Origin: an uncultured Solobacterium sp.
GTDB lineage: Bacteria; Bacillota_I; Bacilli_A; Erysipelotrichales; Erysipelotrichaceae
Assembly (NCBI GenBank): GCA_900547815.1
Contig: URHY01000037.1
Span: forward strand, 1-21,678
Direction: 5' to 3'
DNA: 21,678 nt
A program made the translations under genes and the position numbers. A model generated the notes under the pieces. The model was not told where the DNA came from, did no database searches, and was given only the letters and a program-made list of their open reading frames with translations. Shown one piece after another: positions 14,218 through 21,678 of the stretch (position 1 is the first letter of the stretch; each line of letters starts with the position of its first letter).

Positions 14218-15003
14218 ATGACATTTATTCAAGCGTTATTAATCGGCTTGATTGCCGGTCTAACCGTTTTGGATGGAAACTGGTTAGGTGAAGCTAAATT
14301 CCGTGAACCTGTTGTTACTGGATTCTTAGTTGGTTTAGCTTTAGGAGATGTTACGAAAGGATTGAAGGTTGGTGCAGAATTACAACTTTTATGGATGGGA
14401 GCAACTGGTATTGGTCCTACAGCTCAACTTGATATTGGTACTGGTGGAACAATTGGTGCAGCTGTTGCGATTATGACTGGCAAAGGTGCTGAAACAGCTA
14501 TTCTATTTGGTGTTCCAGTTGCAGTTGTTATGCAGTTTATTAACACATTACTAATTGCTTCTTATTCTGGATTGATGCACAAAGTAGATAATGATATTGA
14601 AGCAGGTAACTTTAAGTCAATCGCATTGACTCATCATTTCTGTAACTGGGCAACATTCGCATTATATTCATTAGTTGCATTTGTAGCTATGTATTTTGGA
14701 CATGGCGTAATCCAAGCTATCGCAGATGGACTTCCTGCATGGGCAAATGCTGGATTAAACGGTGTAGCTGCATTGCTTCCTGCATTAGGATTTGCGTTAT
14801 TGTTGAACATTATCTTCGAAAAAGATTTAACACCATACTTAATTATTGGATTTGTTCTTGCAGCATATGCAGGTCAAGCCATCACTATGGTTGGTATCAC
14901 ATTGATCGCATTCGCAATCGCAATGATTATTTATCAAATTCGCTCAAACCAAGGAACAGTTGTTCAAAGTGCTTCAACTTTGGATGATGAATGGGAGGAC
15001 TAG
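14218..15003 (+). CDS. PTS mannose/fructose/sorbose-family EIIC permease subunit
   Basis: A 261-residue membrane protein that forms the sugar channel together with EIID. The family pattern is clear: FIQALLIGLIAGLTVLDGNW at the N-terminus, FREPVVTGFLVGLALGD, and the KVGAELQLLWMGATGIGPTA signature of mannose-class EIIC. About six to seven membrane spans follow. It is the first gene of the operon, with a strong SD (AAGGAGG) 8 bases before ATG and GntR operators around the promoter. The soluble acidic tail ends LDDEWED; the codons TGG GAG GAC in this tail provide the SD (GGGAGG) of EIID. Substrate specificity cannot be assigned from EIIC alone; the two SIS enzymes downstream suggest an amino-sugar or glycated amine rather than mannose. 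Confidence 0.93.
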   Translation: MTFIQALLIGLIAGLTVLDGNWLGEAKFREPVVTGFLVGLALGDVTKGLKVGAELQLLWMGATGIGPTAQLDIGTGGTIGAAVAIMTGKGAETAILFGVPVAVVMQFINTLLIASYSGLMHKVDNDIEAGNFKSIALTHHFCNWATFALYSLVAFVAMYFGHGVIQAIADGLPAWANAGLNGVAALLPALGFALLLNIIFEKDLTPYLIIGFVLAAYAGQAITMVGITLIAFAIAMIIYQIRSNQGTVVQSASTLDDEWED

Positions 15004-15006
15004 AAC

Positions 15007-15843
15007 ATGGCTAAAAATGATGTAATTAGTGTTGAAAATAATATAACAAAAAAAGATTTTAGAAAAGTATTCTGGAGATCATTTACTTTACTTGGATCGT
15101 TCAACTATGAAAAGATGGAAGGTCTTGCTTATCTATATTGTATTGAACATATTTTAAAGAAAATTTATAAAGATGATGAAGAAGGCTTAAAACAAGCTAT
15201 GCTTCGTGAAAGTGCAGCTTTCAATATGACAATTGCACCAGCACCATTCGTTATGGGAATTTCTATTGCGATGGAAGAAAGTGTTAAGCGTGATCCTAAT
15301 TTTGATCCAGCATCAATCAATGCGATCAAAGTCAGCTTGATGGGTCCATTGAGTGGTATTGGAGATACATTCTTCTGGGGTATCTTTAGAATCTTGGCTT
15401 GTTCATTATCAATTGGTTTTGCGAAAGCAGGAAATCCAATTGCTCCATTTATTCTATTGATTCTATTTAATATTCCAACATTCTTAACTCGTTATTATGG
15501 ATTAAAGATTGGATATACAAGTGGAAACCAATTGTTGATTGACTTAGAAAAATCAGGAAAGATGCAATTGTTTACATATTGTGCGGGTATTCTTGGTGTG
15601 GCAGCCATTGGTTGTATGATCGCAAGCTGGGTAACTGTATCATGTCCTTTAGAATTCACAATTTCAGGAAATAAAATTGTAATTCAAGAATATTTAGATC
15701 AAATTATGCCTAAATTATTGCCTTTAGCTGCAACATTAGGTATTTATTCAGCAATTAAAAAGAATATCAAAATCACAAAGATTATTTCAGCAATCGTAGT
15801 GATTGGATTTGTGTTAGGTGTATTTGGCATTATTGCCCTATAG
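15007..15843 (+). CDS. PTS mannose/fructose/sorbose-family EIID subunit
   Basis: A 278-residue partner of EIIC in the membrane complex. Typical EIID elements are the amphipathic N-terminus ending in FRKVFWRSFTLLGSFNYEKM, the YCIEHILKKIY segment, the helix-rich EGLKQAMLRESAAFNMTIAP, and MGPLSGIGDTFFWG, the family signature. Two to three C-terminal membrane spans follow (ending VIGFVLGVFGIIAL). The start is 3 bases after the EIIC stop. EIID of this family contributes to substrate recognition, so it should carry part of the specificity of the system. No anomaly in length or motifs. Confidence 0.93.
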   Translation: MAKNDVISVENNITKKDFRKVFWRSFTLLGSFNYEKMEGLAYLYCIEHILKKIYKDDEEGLKQAMLRESAAFNMTIAPAPFVMGISIAMEESVKRDPNFDPASINAIKVSLMGPLSGIGDTFFWGIFRILACSLSIGFAKAGNPIAPFILLILFNIPTFLTRYYGLKIGYTSGNQLLIDLEKSGKMQLFTYCAGILGVAAIGCMIASWVTVSCPLEFTISGNKIVIQEYLDQIMPKLLPLAATLGIYSAIKKNIKITKIISAIVVIGFVLGVFGIIAL

Positions 15844-15852
15844 GAGGTTATT

Positions 15853-16326
15853 ATGGCTATAGTAGAAGTACGTGTGGACGATCGTTTGATTCACGGCCAA
15901 GTTTGTGGCTATTGGATTCCACAATTTGATGTACAACGAATTTTGATTGTCGATAATGAAATCGTGAATGATGAAAATCGTAAAGTATCTTTGAAATTTG
16001 GTACTCCACCAAGATGTAAATTGTCAATTTTTGATTCGAAGAAAGCTGCAGAGAAATTGCTTCGTAAAATCGATGAAGGAATTCGCGTTATGATTCTAGT
16101 GCGTTCACCTGAACCACTTGCTGAAATGTTAGATTATGGCTATACATTTGATCATGTTACTGTAGGTAATATGTCTACAAAAGATGGTGCTAAACAGATT
16201 CGTAACAATATGTTTGTGAATGAAAAAGAGGCAGCTGCATTCAAAAAAATCAAAGAACACAATATTCCAATGTATTATCAAATAACACCAAATGTGTCAA
16301 AAGATGACATTTCAAAAGAATTTTAA
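15853..16326 (+). CDS. PTS mannose-family EIIB phosphotransferase subunit
   Basis: A 157-residue cytoplasmic protein that accepts phosphate from EIIA on a histidine and passes it to the incoming sugar. VRVDDRLIHGQV contains the phosphorylated His (H14). The remaining fold markers (RILIVDNE, VRSPEPLAEML, VTVGNMS, RNNMFVNEKEAA) fit the family, and length is normal (about 155-165). SD TAGGAGG overlaps the EIID stop. EIIA is not adjacent but is encoded two genes later as a separate protein, so the system has free EIIA and EIIB rather than the EIIAB fusion of the E. coli mannose system. Confidence 0.94.
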   Translation: MAIVEVRVDDRLIHGQVCGYWIPQFDVQRILIVDNEIVNDENRKVSLKFGTPPRCKLSIFDSKKAAEKLLRKIDEGIRVMILVRSPEPLAEMLDYGYTFDHVTVGNMSTKDGAKQIRNNMFVNEKEAAAFKKIKEHNIPMYYQITPNVSKDDISKEF

Positions 16327-16339
16327 GGAGGATTCGATT

Positions 16340-17425
16340 ATGGCAGAGCCAACAGTATTAGGGTATATTAAGGAACAACCAGAAAGATTAAAATATGTTT
16401 TCGAAAATAAAGATGTGTTTGTGAAACCATTTGTAGATGTATTCACAAAAAATAACATTAAGAAAGTGATCTTCTTTGGTTCAGGAACATCTTATAATGT
16501 ATCTATTTTAGGAACTTATTATTTCAAACACCTAGTAGGAATTGATGCAGAATATCAATATCCAACTGTATTTAAAAATTATGAAAAAGCAGATTGGTCA
16601 GGATTATTAAAGAAGGATGAAATTTTATATGTTGGTATTTCTCAATCTGGAACATCTATTTCGACTTGTGAAGTTATGAAATTTGCACAACAAGAAGGTT
16701 ATCATACTTTGGCAATCACGGGGAATCTAAATAGTGAAATCACTAAATATGTTGATACCAAAGTACATCTTTTAGTTGGAGATGAATTGACTCCACCAGA
16801 AACAAAAGGATATACAACATCTGTTATTTCTGTATATCTATGGGCTGTTGAATGCGCTCATGTAACTGGTAAGATGAGTGATGCTGAATATGAAAAAGCT
16901 TTAGATGAGACTAAGAAATTGGTAGATCAATTCCAAACTGTAGTCGATGAAAGTGAAGCTTGGTATGATCGTAACCGCACAACCATTGTAAATAGTGATC
17001 GTTTATATTTCTTAGGTTATGGTATTGATTTTGCAACAGCAATTGAAGCTCAATTAAAAGTTGGAGAAATGTTAAGACTTCCTGCATTGGGATATGAAAT
17101 TGAAGAATATTCTCATGGTCCTACAATGGCTATTTCTAAAAAACAAACCATTTGTATTATTGGAAGTGATGAAGCTGAATTTGAACACAGTGTAGATTTC
17201 AGTAAATCCTTTAAAAAATACACAGATCGTGTTCACTTTATCACATGTAAAGATTTAGGAAACGATCCTAGAGACTGTGTATTCTCTGTTAAGACAAATA
17301 AATATTTGGCTCCATTGATGTTTACAGTTCCATTCCAATTTGTTGCCGCAAAAGGCGCTAAGGATATTGGTATTGATACAGCTATCAACCCATTTGACGA
17401 AAATTTAGCTCACTACAAAGACTAA
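16340..17425 (+). CDS. SIS-domain sugar isomerase/deglycase 1 (GlmS/FrlB-like)
   Basis: A 361-residue cytoplasmic enzyme with two SIS domains. The first (about 35-170) has FFGSGTSYN and the phosphate-binding SQSGTS (101-106). The second (about 215-350) has GYGIDFATAIEAQLKVGEM and EEYSHGP. E243 and H259 are 16 residues apart, the same spacing as the catalytic Glu/His pair of GlmS-type isomerases and related deglycases. The C-terminal PFDENLAHYKD also fits GlmS-like ends. With a PTS delivering a 6-phosphorylated substrate, a likely reaction is removal of an amine or amino acid to give hexose 6-phosphate, as in fructoselysine/glucoselysine 6-phosphate deglycases; an AgaS-like amino-sugar isomerase is the alternative. 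ATG 16340 is chosen over the in-frame ATG at 16292 because AAGGAGGA lies seven bases upstream. The stop overlaps HAD 1. Confidence 0.85.
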   Translation: MAEPTVLGYIKEQPERLKYVFENKDVFVKPFVDVFTKNNIKKVIFFGSGTSYNVSILGTYYFKHLVGIDAEYQYPTVFKNYEKADWSGLLKKDEILYVGISQSGTSISTCEVMKFAQQEGYHTLAITGNLNSEITKYVDTKVHLLVGDELTPPETKGYTTSVISVYLWAVECAHVTGKMSDAEYEKALDETKKLVDQFQTVVDESEAWYDRNRTTIVNSDRLYFLGYGIDFATAIEAQLKVGEMLRLPALGYEIEEYSHGPTMAISKKQTICIIGSDEAEFEHSVDFSKSFKKYTDRVHFITCKDLGNDPRDCVFSVKTNKYLAPLMFTVPFQFVAAKGAKDIGIDTAINPFDENLAHYKD

Positions 17426-18057
17426 TGAAAGCTATTATTTTTGATATGGATGGTGTCCTAATAAATAGTGAAGTGAAATATCAAGAATTATTTATGCAGT
17501 TTTTTAAAGATAGAGGAGTTTTTATTGAAAAAGAAGAACTTCTCTTTCTTATTGGTTGTTCTAGAAAGACAGAAGACGAATTTATCGCAAGTCGATTAGA
17601 CATAAGTGTAGAAAGGGCACAGGATTTAAAGAAAACATTTTTTGAAAATCATAAAGTGGATTATTTAAAAATACGCATGCCTTATGTATTGGAATTACTT
17701 GCATATTTAAAGAATAACGAAATTACGATGGCACTTGCTTCATCTTCTCCAATGGACAATATTGAAGATGTTTTAAAACAATGTGAGATTGAAACCTATT
17801 TTAAATATATTGTGAGTGGAGAAAATTTTAAAAGGACAAAACCAGATCCAGAAATTTATGAATATACATGTAAACAAATCGGTGTTTCTAAAGATGAAAT
17901 ATGGGTTGTAGAAGATTCGGAGTATGGAATTGAAGCTGCAAAAAAAGCAGGACTAAAAGTTATGGGATTATATAATAGTAAACTTTATCAAGATTTGACA
18001 GACGCAAATTTAATTATTAGTTCACTAAAACAGATTATGGAGGAAGATATATGGTAG
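17425..18057 (+). CDS. HAD-superfamily phosphatase/mutase 1 (beta-phosphoglucomutase-like)
   Basis: A 210-residue HAD hydrolase of the DhaK/PGMB-like subclass with a helical cap (about 17-80). Motif I is FDMDGVL (nucleophile D7, acid/base D9), motif II ALASSSP, motif III the Lys in RTKPDPEIY, and motif IV VEDSEYGIEAA. The likely substrate is a small sugar phosphate: dephosphorylation of a toxic or excess intermediate of the pathway, or phosphomutase activity. Start overlaps the SIS 1 stop (TAATG) without its own clear SD, and the end overlaps EIIA by 7 bases, so expression is tightly coupled to the operon. Its last codons (MEEDIW) contain the EIIA SD (GGAGGAA). The specific reaction is not readable. 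Confidence 0.88.
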   Translation: MKAIIFDMDGVLINSEVKYQELFMQFFKDRGVFIEKEELLFLIGCSRKTEDEFIASRLDISVERAQDLKKTFFENHKVDYLKIRMPYVLELLAYLKNNEITMALASSSPMDNIEDVLKQCEIETYFKYIVSGENFKRTKPDPEIYEYTCKQIGVSKDEIWVVEDSEYGIEAAKKAGLKVMGLYNSKLYQDLTDANLIISSLKQIMEEDIW

Positions 18058-18476
18058 GAATTCTTATTACAGGTCATGGTCATTTTGCCAGTGGCATTGC
18101 TTCAAGTGTAGAGTTGATCATGCAAAGTCTAGAAGGGATAGAAGTTGTTGATTTTCCACAAGGGGATACGGCAACTGAATTGAAAGAAAATATGCATAAC
18201 GCATTAAGTAAATTTGATGATGAAATTGTCGTATTCGCAGATTTACTAAGTGGATCTCCATTTAATACGGCTGTTATGGAAGCTTTAGAAAATGATAAGA
18301 TCCAAGTTGTCTACGGCACAAATTTAGGTATGTTGATTGAATGTATTATGATGCGTAATATGGGATCGAGTGCAATTGAAATCGCAAATAAGGCTTGTGA
18401 GGTTGGTCAGACTCAAATTGGTAAATTTGAAAAGCAGCTAGAATCAGATGATGATTCATCGGATGAGGAGTGGTAA
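18051..18476 (+). CDS. PTS mannose-family EIIA subunit
   Basis: A 141-residue cytoplasmic phosphocarrier between HPr and EIIB. GILITGHGHFASG holds the phosphorylated histidine (H9). VVDFPQGDTATEL and VFADLLSGSPFNTAV are the other family landmarks, and length is normal for a separate mannose-class EIIA. It sits between HAD 1 and SIS 2, away from the B, C and D subunits. The C-terminal tail is very acidic (ESDDDSSDEEW) and its GAT GAG GAG codons form the SD (GAGGAG) of SIS 2, seven bases before that ATG. No fusion or truncation. Confidence 0.93.
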   Translation: MVGILITGHGHFASGIASSVELIMQSLEGIEVVDFPQGDTATELKENMHNALSKFDDEIVVFADLLSGSPFNTAVMEALENDKIQVVYGTNLGMLIECIMMRNMGSSAIEIANKACEVGQTQIGKFEKQLESDDDSSDEEW

Positions 18477-18477
18477 A

Positions 18478-19542
18478 ATGATTCGAAGCATAATGTGGCA
18501 GTATATAGAAGAAGAGCCTACATATTTATTGAATATCTTAAATAATCCAGAAAATAAAGAGGTTATTCAAAAAGTAAAGGATTTTGATACCATTTATATA
18601 TGTGCACATGGAAGTTCTTATAATGCAGCTACTTCAGTTGCTAGTTTTATAAGTGATATGGCCCATGTTCGTGTATATGTCTATACACCAAGTAACTTTA
18701 AGCATAATGCCAAATCCATCAATTATGAAAATAAAGATAAGACATTGGTGATTGGAATTAGTGAAACAGGCACGAGTCGAGGTGTTTTAGAAGTTCTAGA
18801 ACAAATGAAAGATAAAGGCTTTACACTTCTAACACTTACAAACGTAAAAGATTCACCTATGGATACATTAGGAGATTACACTCTTTATTATCATTGTGAT
18901 GAAGAAGATAGTAATGCCAAGACAAAAGGGTATAGTTGTACTTTATTATTATTGATGTTGATTGGTATATATTCAGGTTATTTCAAGGGATTTGTTTCAA
19001 ATGAAGAAGTGAAGAAATATTTTGAAGAGTTAAAAAATGAAATCAAGAATCTTGAATCATTAATGGATAGTTTTGTATCTTGGCTTAAAGATGCAAGTTA
19101 TGGAAAAGATATGAAAGATATCTATGTGATTGGTGATGGAATGCAATTTGGTTCTTGTTTAGAAGGCCAGCTTAAACTAATGGAAACAATGTGTATGCCA
19201 ACCATGTTTAATGATATTTTAGAATTTTCACATGGTATGCACAGATCTTTAAATACATCTTCACATGTATTGTTGTTGGATGATGGTACGGAAAAGGAAT
19301 TGATGTACAAAACATATCAATATCTTAAAGCTAAAAAAATTCCAGTTTTATTGATCACAAATCAAAGTTATGCATATGAGGATTATATTTATCCTGTTGA
19401 TTTATATCATGTGGATCATTCAATATTTTCTATCATTTACTTGATTCAAATCATATCTGTATTTGTACCTGAACTTCATGGTTTAGATCCAAATCGTGAT
19501 GCGAATAATGACTATACAGATTTTGTGAATACTAGAGTATAA
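18478..19542 (+). CDS. SIS-domain sugar isomerase/deglycase 2 (GlmS/FrlB-like)
   Basis: A 354-residue double-SIS enzyme, only distantly similar to SIS 1. The first SIS domain has CAHGSSYNA (42-50) and the phosphate-binding SETGTSRG (95-102). The second has VIGDGMQFGSCLEGQLKLMETM and EFSHGMHRSL, with E236 and H252 again 16 residues apart, the catalytic pair of the GlmS-like group. The C-terminus (HGLDPNRDANNDYTDFVNTRV) differs from that of SIS 1, suggesting a different or stereochemically distinct phosphorylated substrate. In glucoselysine/fructoselysine operons of other bacteria, two SIS deglycases accompany a mannose-family PTS; the same division is plausible here. ATG 18478 is preferred because GAGGAG is seven bases upstream; the in-frame ATG at 18448 lies inside EIIA. 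Confidence 0.84.
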   Translation: MIRSIMWQYIEEEPTYLLNILNNPENKEVIQKVKDFDTIYICAHGSSYNAATSVASFISDMAHVRVYVYTPSNFKHNAKSINYENKDKTLVIGISETGTSRGVLEVLEQMKDKGFTLLTLTNVKDSPMDTLGDYTLYYHCDEEDSNAKTKGYSCTLLLLMLIGIYSGYFKGFVSNEEVKKYFEELKNEIKNLESLMDSFVSWLKDASYGKDMKDIYVIGDGMQFGSCLEGQLKLMETMCMPTMFNDILEFSHGMHRSLNTSSHVLLLDDGTEKELMYKTYQYLKAKKIPVLLITNQSYAYEDYIYPVDLYHVDHSIFSIIYLIQIISVFVPELHGLDPNRDANNDYTDFVNTRV

Positions 19543-19551
19543 TTTAAAAGT

Positions 19552-19570
19552 AAAGCCCAGATGGGCTTTT
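19552..19570 (+). terminator. Weak hairpin terminator or attenuator after SIS 2
   Basis: AAAGCCC (19552-19558), loop AGAT and GGGCTTT (19563-19569) are followed by only one more T. The T-run is short, so part of the transcripts probably continue into HAD 2 and MATE 2. Confidence 0.5.
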
Positions 19571-19591
19571 CGCATATAGGGGAGGATGCAC

Positions 19592-20245
19592 ATGTTAGAG
19601 TTAGTTGTTTTTGATGTTGATGGGTTAATGCTAGATACGGAAAACGTATGGAAAGAGGCGTTTGACAAGGCAGGTAATAAGTATGGTATTCAAAATATGG
19701 GTTCTACTTTATTTCCAAAATTGATTGGTAAAAGTGGTAGAGATGAAAAAGAAGTGTTAGATCGATATTTATCTTCTGACATTCAAGAATTGGTAATTAA
19801 AGAATGGGAACGCATTGGATATGGTATGTTGGAAAAGGAAGTGCCAGTAAAGCCAGGTTTAAATGAAATCCTAGATTTTCTAGATGCATATCATATTAAA
19901 AAGGCTGTCGCTACAACGACAAGAAGAGAGCTTACTGTAGAAAGATTAAAACGAGTTGGCGTATATGATCGTTTTGATTATGTATTATGTGGAGATGAAG
20001 TCACAAATCGTAAGCCGAATCCAGAAATTTATTTGAGTGTTTTAAAGCAAATGGATACAGACGCAAGAAATGCTCTAGTCTTAGAGGATAGTGTAGTTGG
20101 TGTTGAAGCAGCTTATAGAGCAGGTATTGATTGTATTCAAGTGCCAGATATTATTGCACCTACAGATGTACAAAAGAAGCAGACGGTTTATACTGCGAAA
20201 GATTTAATGGAAGCTAAAGACTATATTAAAGAGAACAGAATATAA
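19592..20245 (+). CDS. HAD-superfamily phosphatase/mutase 2
   Basis: A 217-residue HAD hydrolase of the cap-C1, beta-phosphoglucomutase-like subclass. Motif I is FDVDGLMLDTE (D8, D10), motif II ATTTRRE, motif III NRKPNPEIY and motif IV LEDSVVGVEAA. It is similar in class but not closely in sequence to HAD 1, and again follows a SIS enzyme. ATG 19592 is chosen because GGGGAGG ends six bases upstream; the ATG at 19586 would abut that SD. It is followed after one base by MATE 2, so the two form a small transcriptional unit that may be read through from the PTS operon. Substrate unknown; the second catabolic intermediate of the operon is a reasonable guess. Confidence 0.86.
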   Translation: MLELVVFDVDGLMLDTENVWKEAFDKAGNKYGIQNMGSTLFPKLIGKSGRDEKEVLDRYLSSDIQELVIKEWERIGYGMLEKEVPVKPGLNEILDFLDAYHIKKAVATTTRRELTVERLKRVGVYDRFDYVLCGDEVTNRKPNPEIYLSVLKQMDTDARNALVLEDSVVGVEAAYRAGIDCIQVPDIIAPTDVQKKQTVYTAKDLMEAKDYIKENRI

Positions 20246-20246
20246 A

Positions 20247-21596
20247 ATGCGTCAAAATGATTTTGAAAATACACCCATGATAAAACTCGTCATGTCTTTA
20301 GCTATACCGAGTATGATTGCTCAGTTAGTCAATATTTTATATTCCATTGTCGATCGTATGTTTGTAGGACAAATTGAAGAAGTAGGAAATTTATGTTTGG
20401 CAGCCGTTGGAATATGTGGGCCAATCGTTACTTTATTATCGAGTTTTGGAACACTTGTCGGTATTGGTGGTTCGATTTGGCTATCAATGTGTTTAGGGCA
20501 AAAGAATGAGAAAAGGGCCAGTCAAATCTTATATAACAGTTTTGTGATGTTGGTTGTTCTTTCTATTTGTTTAACACTTGGATTCATTCTTTTAAAACAC
20601 AATTTGATCTATTGGTTTGGAGGCAGTGATGCCCTATATCCTTATGCCAATACCTATTTAACAATCTATACATTAGGAACTTTCTTTGCCCTAATGTCGA
20701 TTGGATTGAATTATTTTATTACAGGACAGGGCTATGCCACGATTGCGATGTTAAGTGTATGTATTGGTGCCATCACAAATATTATTTTTGACTTTATTTT
20801 GATTCGCACACTTAAAATTGGTGTGGCTGGAGCTGCTATTGGTACAGTTGTAGCACAATTTATATCGTGTATGTTTGTGCTTTGTTTTTTAAGATTCAAA
20901 TCGAAAATCAAACTTCATAAAGAAGAATTATCTATAGAGAAGATGAAGCATATTGTAAAACTTGGATTTTCTCCATTTCTGATTATCGCATCCGATTCAA
21001 TTATTTTAATAGTGATGAATATGATGCTTCAAAAGTATGGTGGAAATATGGGTGATATTTATATTTCGGCTATTACTGTAGCTCAAAGCTATTTCTTGTT
21101 GATTACAGGACCATTGCTTGGTATTAGTTCGGGTACACAACCTATCTTTGCGTATCATTTTGGTTCGCAAAATTTAAAGAAGATCAAAGAAGCCTTTAAA
21201 ATTGTGATTTCATTTGCGTTTTTATTTTGTTTGATCATGTTCATCATTTCAATGTGTTACTCAAATGTATTTGTGGCTATGTTTACTAATGATGCCATGA
21301 CTATACCAATCGCAGATAGGGCTATTAAAATCTTCTGTTTAGGTATTTTAATGATGTCCATTCAATATGTTTTAGTAGATGGAATTACAGGATTATCTAA
21401 TGTAAAATTATCATTATTTTTATCATTAAATCGTAAGATGATGTATTTGGGTTGTACATGTTTATTGCCTGCTTTTTTAGGGGTTTCTAATATTTTCTAT
21501 GCACAACCAATAGCCGATATTTATGCATGTATTGTGACTGTCATTTGTTTTATAAAAATCATTCCTTCTTATTTAAAAAGTCATGGAGTGAAGTAA
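20247..21596 (+). CDS. MATE-family exporter 2 (MepA-like)
   Basis: A 449-residue polytopic membrane exporter with twelve hydrophobic spans. The N-terminal NDFENTPMIKLVMSLAIPSM and NILYSIVDRMFVGQI are typical of the MepA branch of MATE proteins, different from MATE 1 at 9538. The start lies one base after the HAD 2 stop with no strong SD, indicating coupling. As the last gene of the sugar operon region it could export a pathway by-product or toxic amine, but MATE genes are also often placed next to unrelated operons, so this link is weak. A strong terminator follows. Confidence 0.88.
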   Translation: MRQNDFENTPMIKLVMSLAIPSMIAQLVNILYSIVDRMFVGQIEEVGNLCLAAVGICGPIVTLLSSFGTLVGIGGSIWLSMCLGQKNEKRASQILYNSFVMLVVLSICLTLGFILLKHNLIYWFGGSDALYPYANTYLTIYTLGTFFALMSIGLNYFITGQGYATIAMLSVCIGAITNIIFDFILIRTLKIGVAGAAIGTVVAQFISCMFVLCFLRFKSKIKLHKEELSIEKMKHIVKLGFSPFLIIASDSIILIVMNMMLQKYGGNMGDIYISAITVAQSYFLLITGPLLGISSGTQPIFAYHFGSQNLKKIKEAFKIVISFAFLFCLIMFIISMCYSNVFVAMFTNDAMTIPIADRAIKIFCLGILMMSIQYVLVDGITGLSNVKLSLFLSLNRKMMYLGCTCLLPAFLGVSNIFYAQPIADIYACIVTVICFIKIIPSYLKSHGVK

Positions 21597-21598
21597 GG

Positions 21599-21624
21599 CG
21601 AGATGAACTAACATCTCGTTTTTT
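21599..21624 (+). terminator. Rho-independent terminator after MATE 2
   Basis: CGAGATG (21599-21605), a six-base loop and CATCTCG (21612-21618) are followed by six T. It starts two bases after the stop codon. Confidence 0.85.
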
Positions 21625-21678
21625 GTACGACAGGCAGTCGTGCTTATAGTTGATAATCTAAATCAATGATTATCAACT
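21625..21678. repeat. Two further inverted repeats at the window end
   Basis: The first hairpin is at 21625-21643 (arms GTACGAC/GTCGTGC, one G-U pair). The second is a perfect 11-bp inverted repeat: AGTTGATAATC (21648-21658), a 9-base loop, and GATTATCAACT (21668-21678). The second ends exactly at the window edge, so it may be longer. It could be a terminator, an operator or the end of a mobile element; the data here do not decide. Confidence 0.5.

Overview
The window is AT-rich, densely packed bacterial chromosome. Genes are separated by a few bases or overlap by 1-7 bases, Shine-Dalgarno (SD) sites are strong (AGGAGG type), and terminators are Rho-independent hairpins with T-runs. Low GC content, mannose-family PTS genes, GntR/UTRA regulators, MATE exporters and a VanY-type carboxypeptidase all point to a gut-type Bacillota. 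Erysipelotrichia is my best guess, but that is an inference from style, not a database result. No tRNA, rRNA, CRISPR array or transposase was seen, and there is no gene-free stretch longer than about 185 bases.

Left part (1-7366, minus strand). Four consecutive amidohydrolase paralogs (373-374 aa, called A to D here in transcription order) start at 7366 and end at a hairpin terminator near 2870. Each stop codon overlaps the next start (TAATG). Paralogs A and C share an exact 302-bp block, so the array has been homogenised by recombination. Downstream on the same strand lie an aspartokinase, an RsmF-like rRNA methyltransferase and the broken remnant of an RsuA-type pseudouridine synthase.

Centre (7366-10894). 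A compact divergent promoter region separates the amidohydrolase operon from plus-strand genes: a membrane-anchored VanY-type D,D-carboxypeptidase, a ZIP metal transporter preceded by a perfect 14-bp palindrome, and a MATE exporter.

Insert-like segment (10865-12730). An AAA ATPase with a C-terminal PD-(D/E)XK-like signature sits between two nearly identical 30-bp terminator sequences (29/30). The left copy includes the 3' end of the MATE gene; the right copy lies between the ATPase and the next operon. The ATPase gene therefore looks like a cassette that came in with, or caused, duplication of the intergenic segment.

Right part (12731-21624, plus strand). A regulator pair comes first: a UTRA ligand-binding domain with no DNA-binding domain, overlapping a complete GntR/UTRA repressor. 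A promoter studded with TTGGTATA-type half-sites follows. The operon then reads EIIC, EIID, EIIB, SIS-domain enzyme 1, HAD hydrolase 1, EIIA, SIS-domain enzyme 2, a weak hairpin, HAD hydrolase 2 and a MepA-like MATE exporter. Mannose-family PTS plus two GlmS/FrlB-like SIS enzymes, with no kinase, aldolase or deacetylase, best fits uptake and phosphorylation of a glycated amine (Amadori-type compound), followed by deglycation to a hexose 6-phosphate. The actual substrate cannot be read from the sequence.
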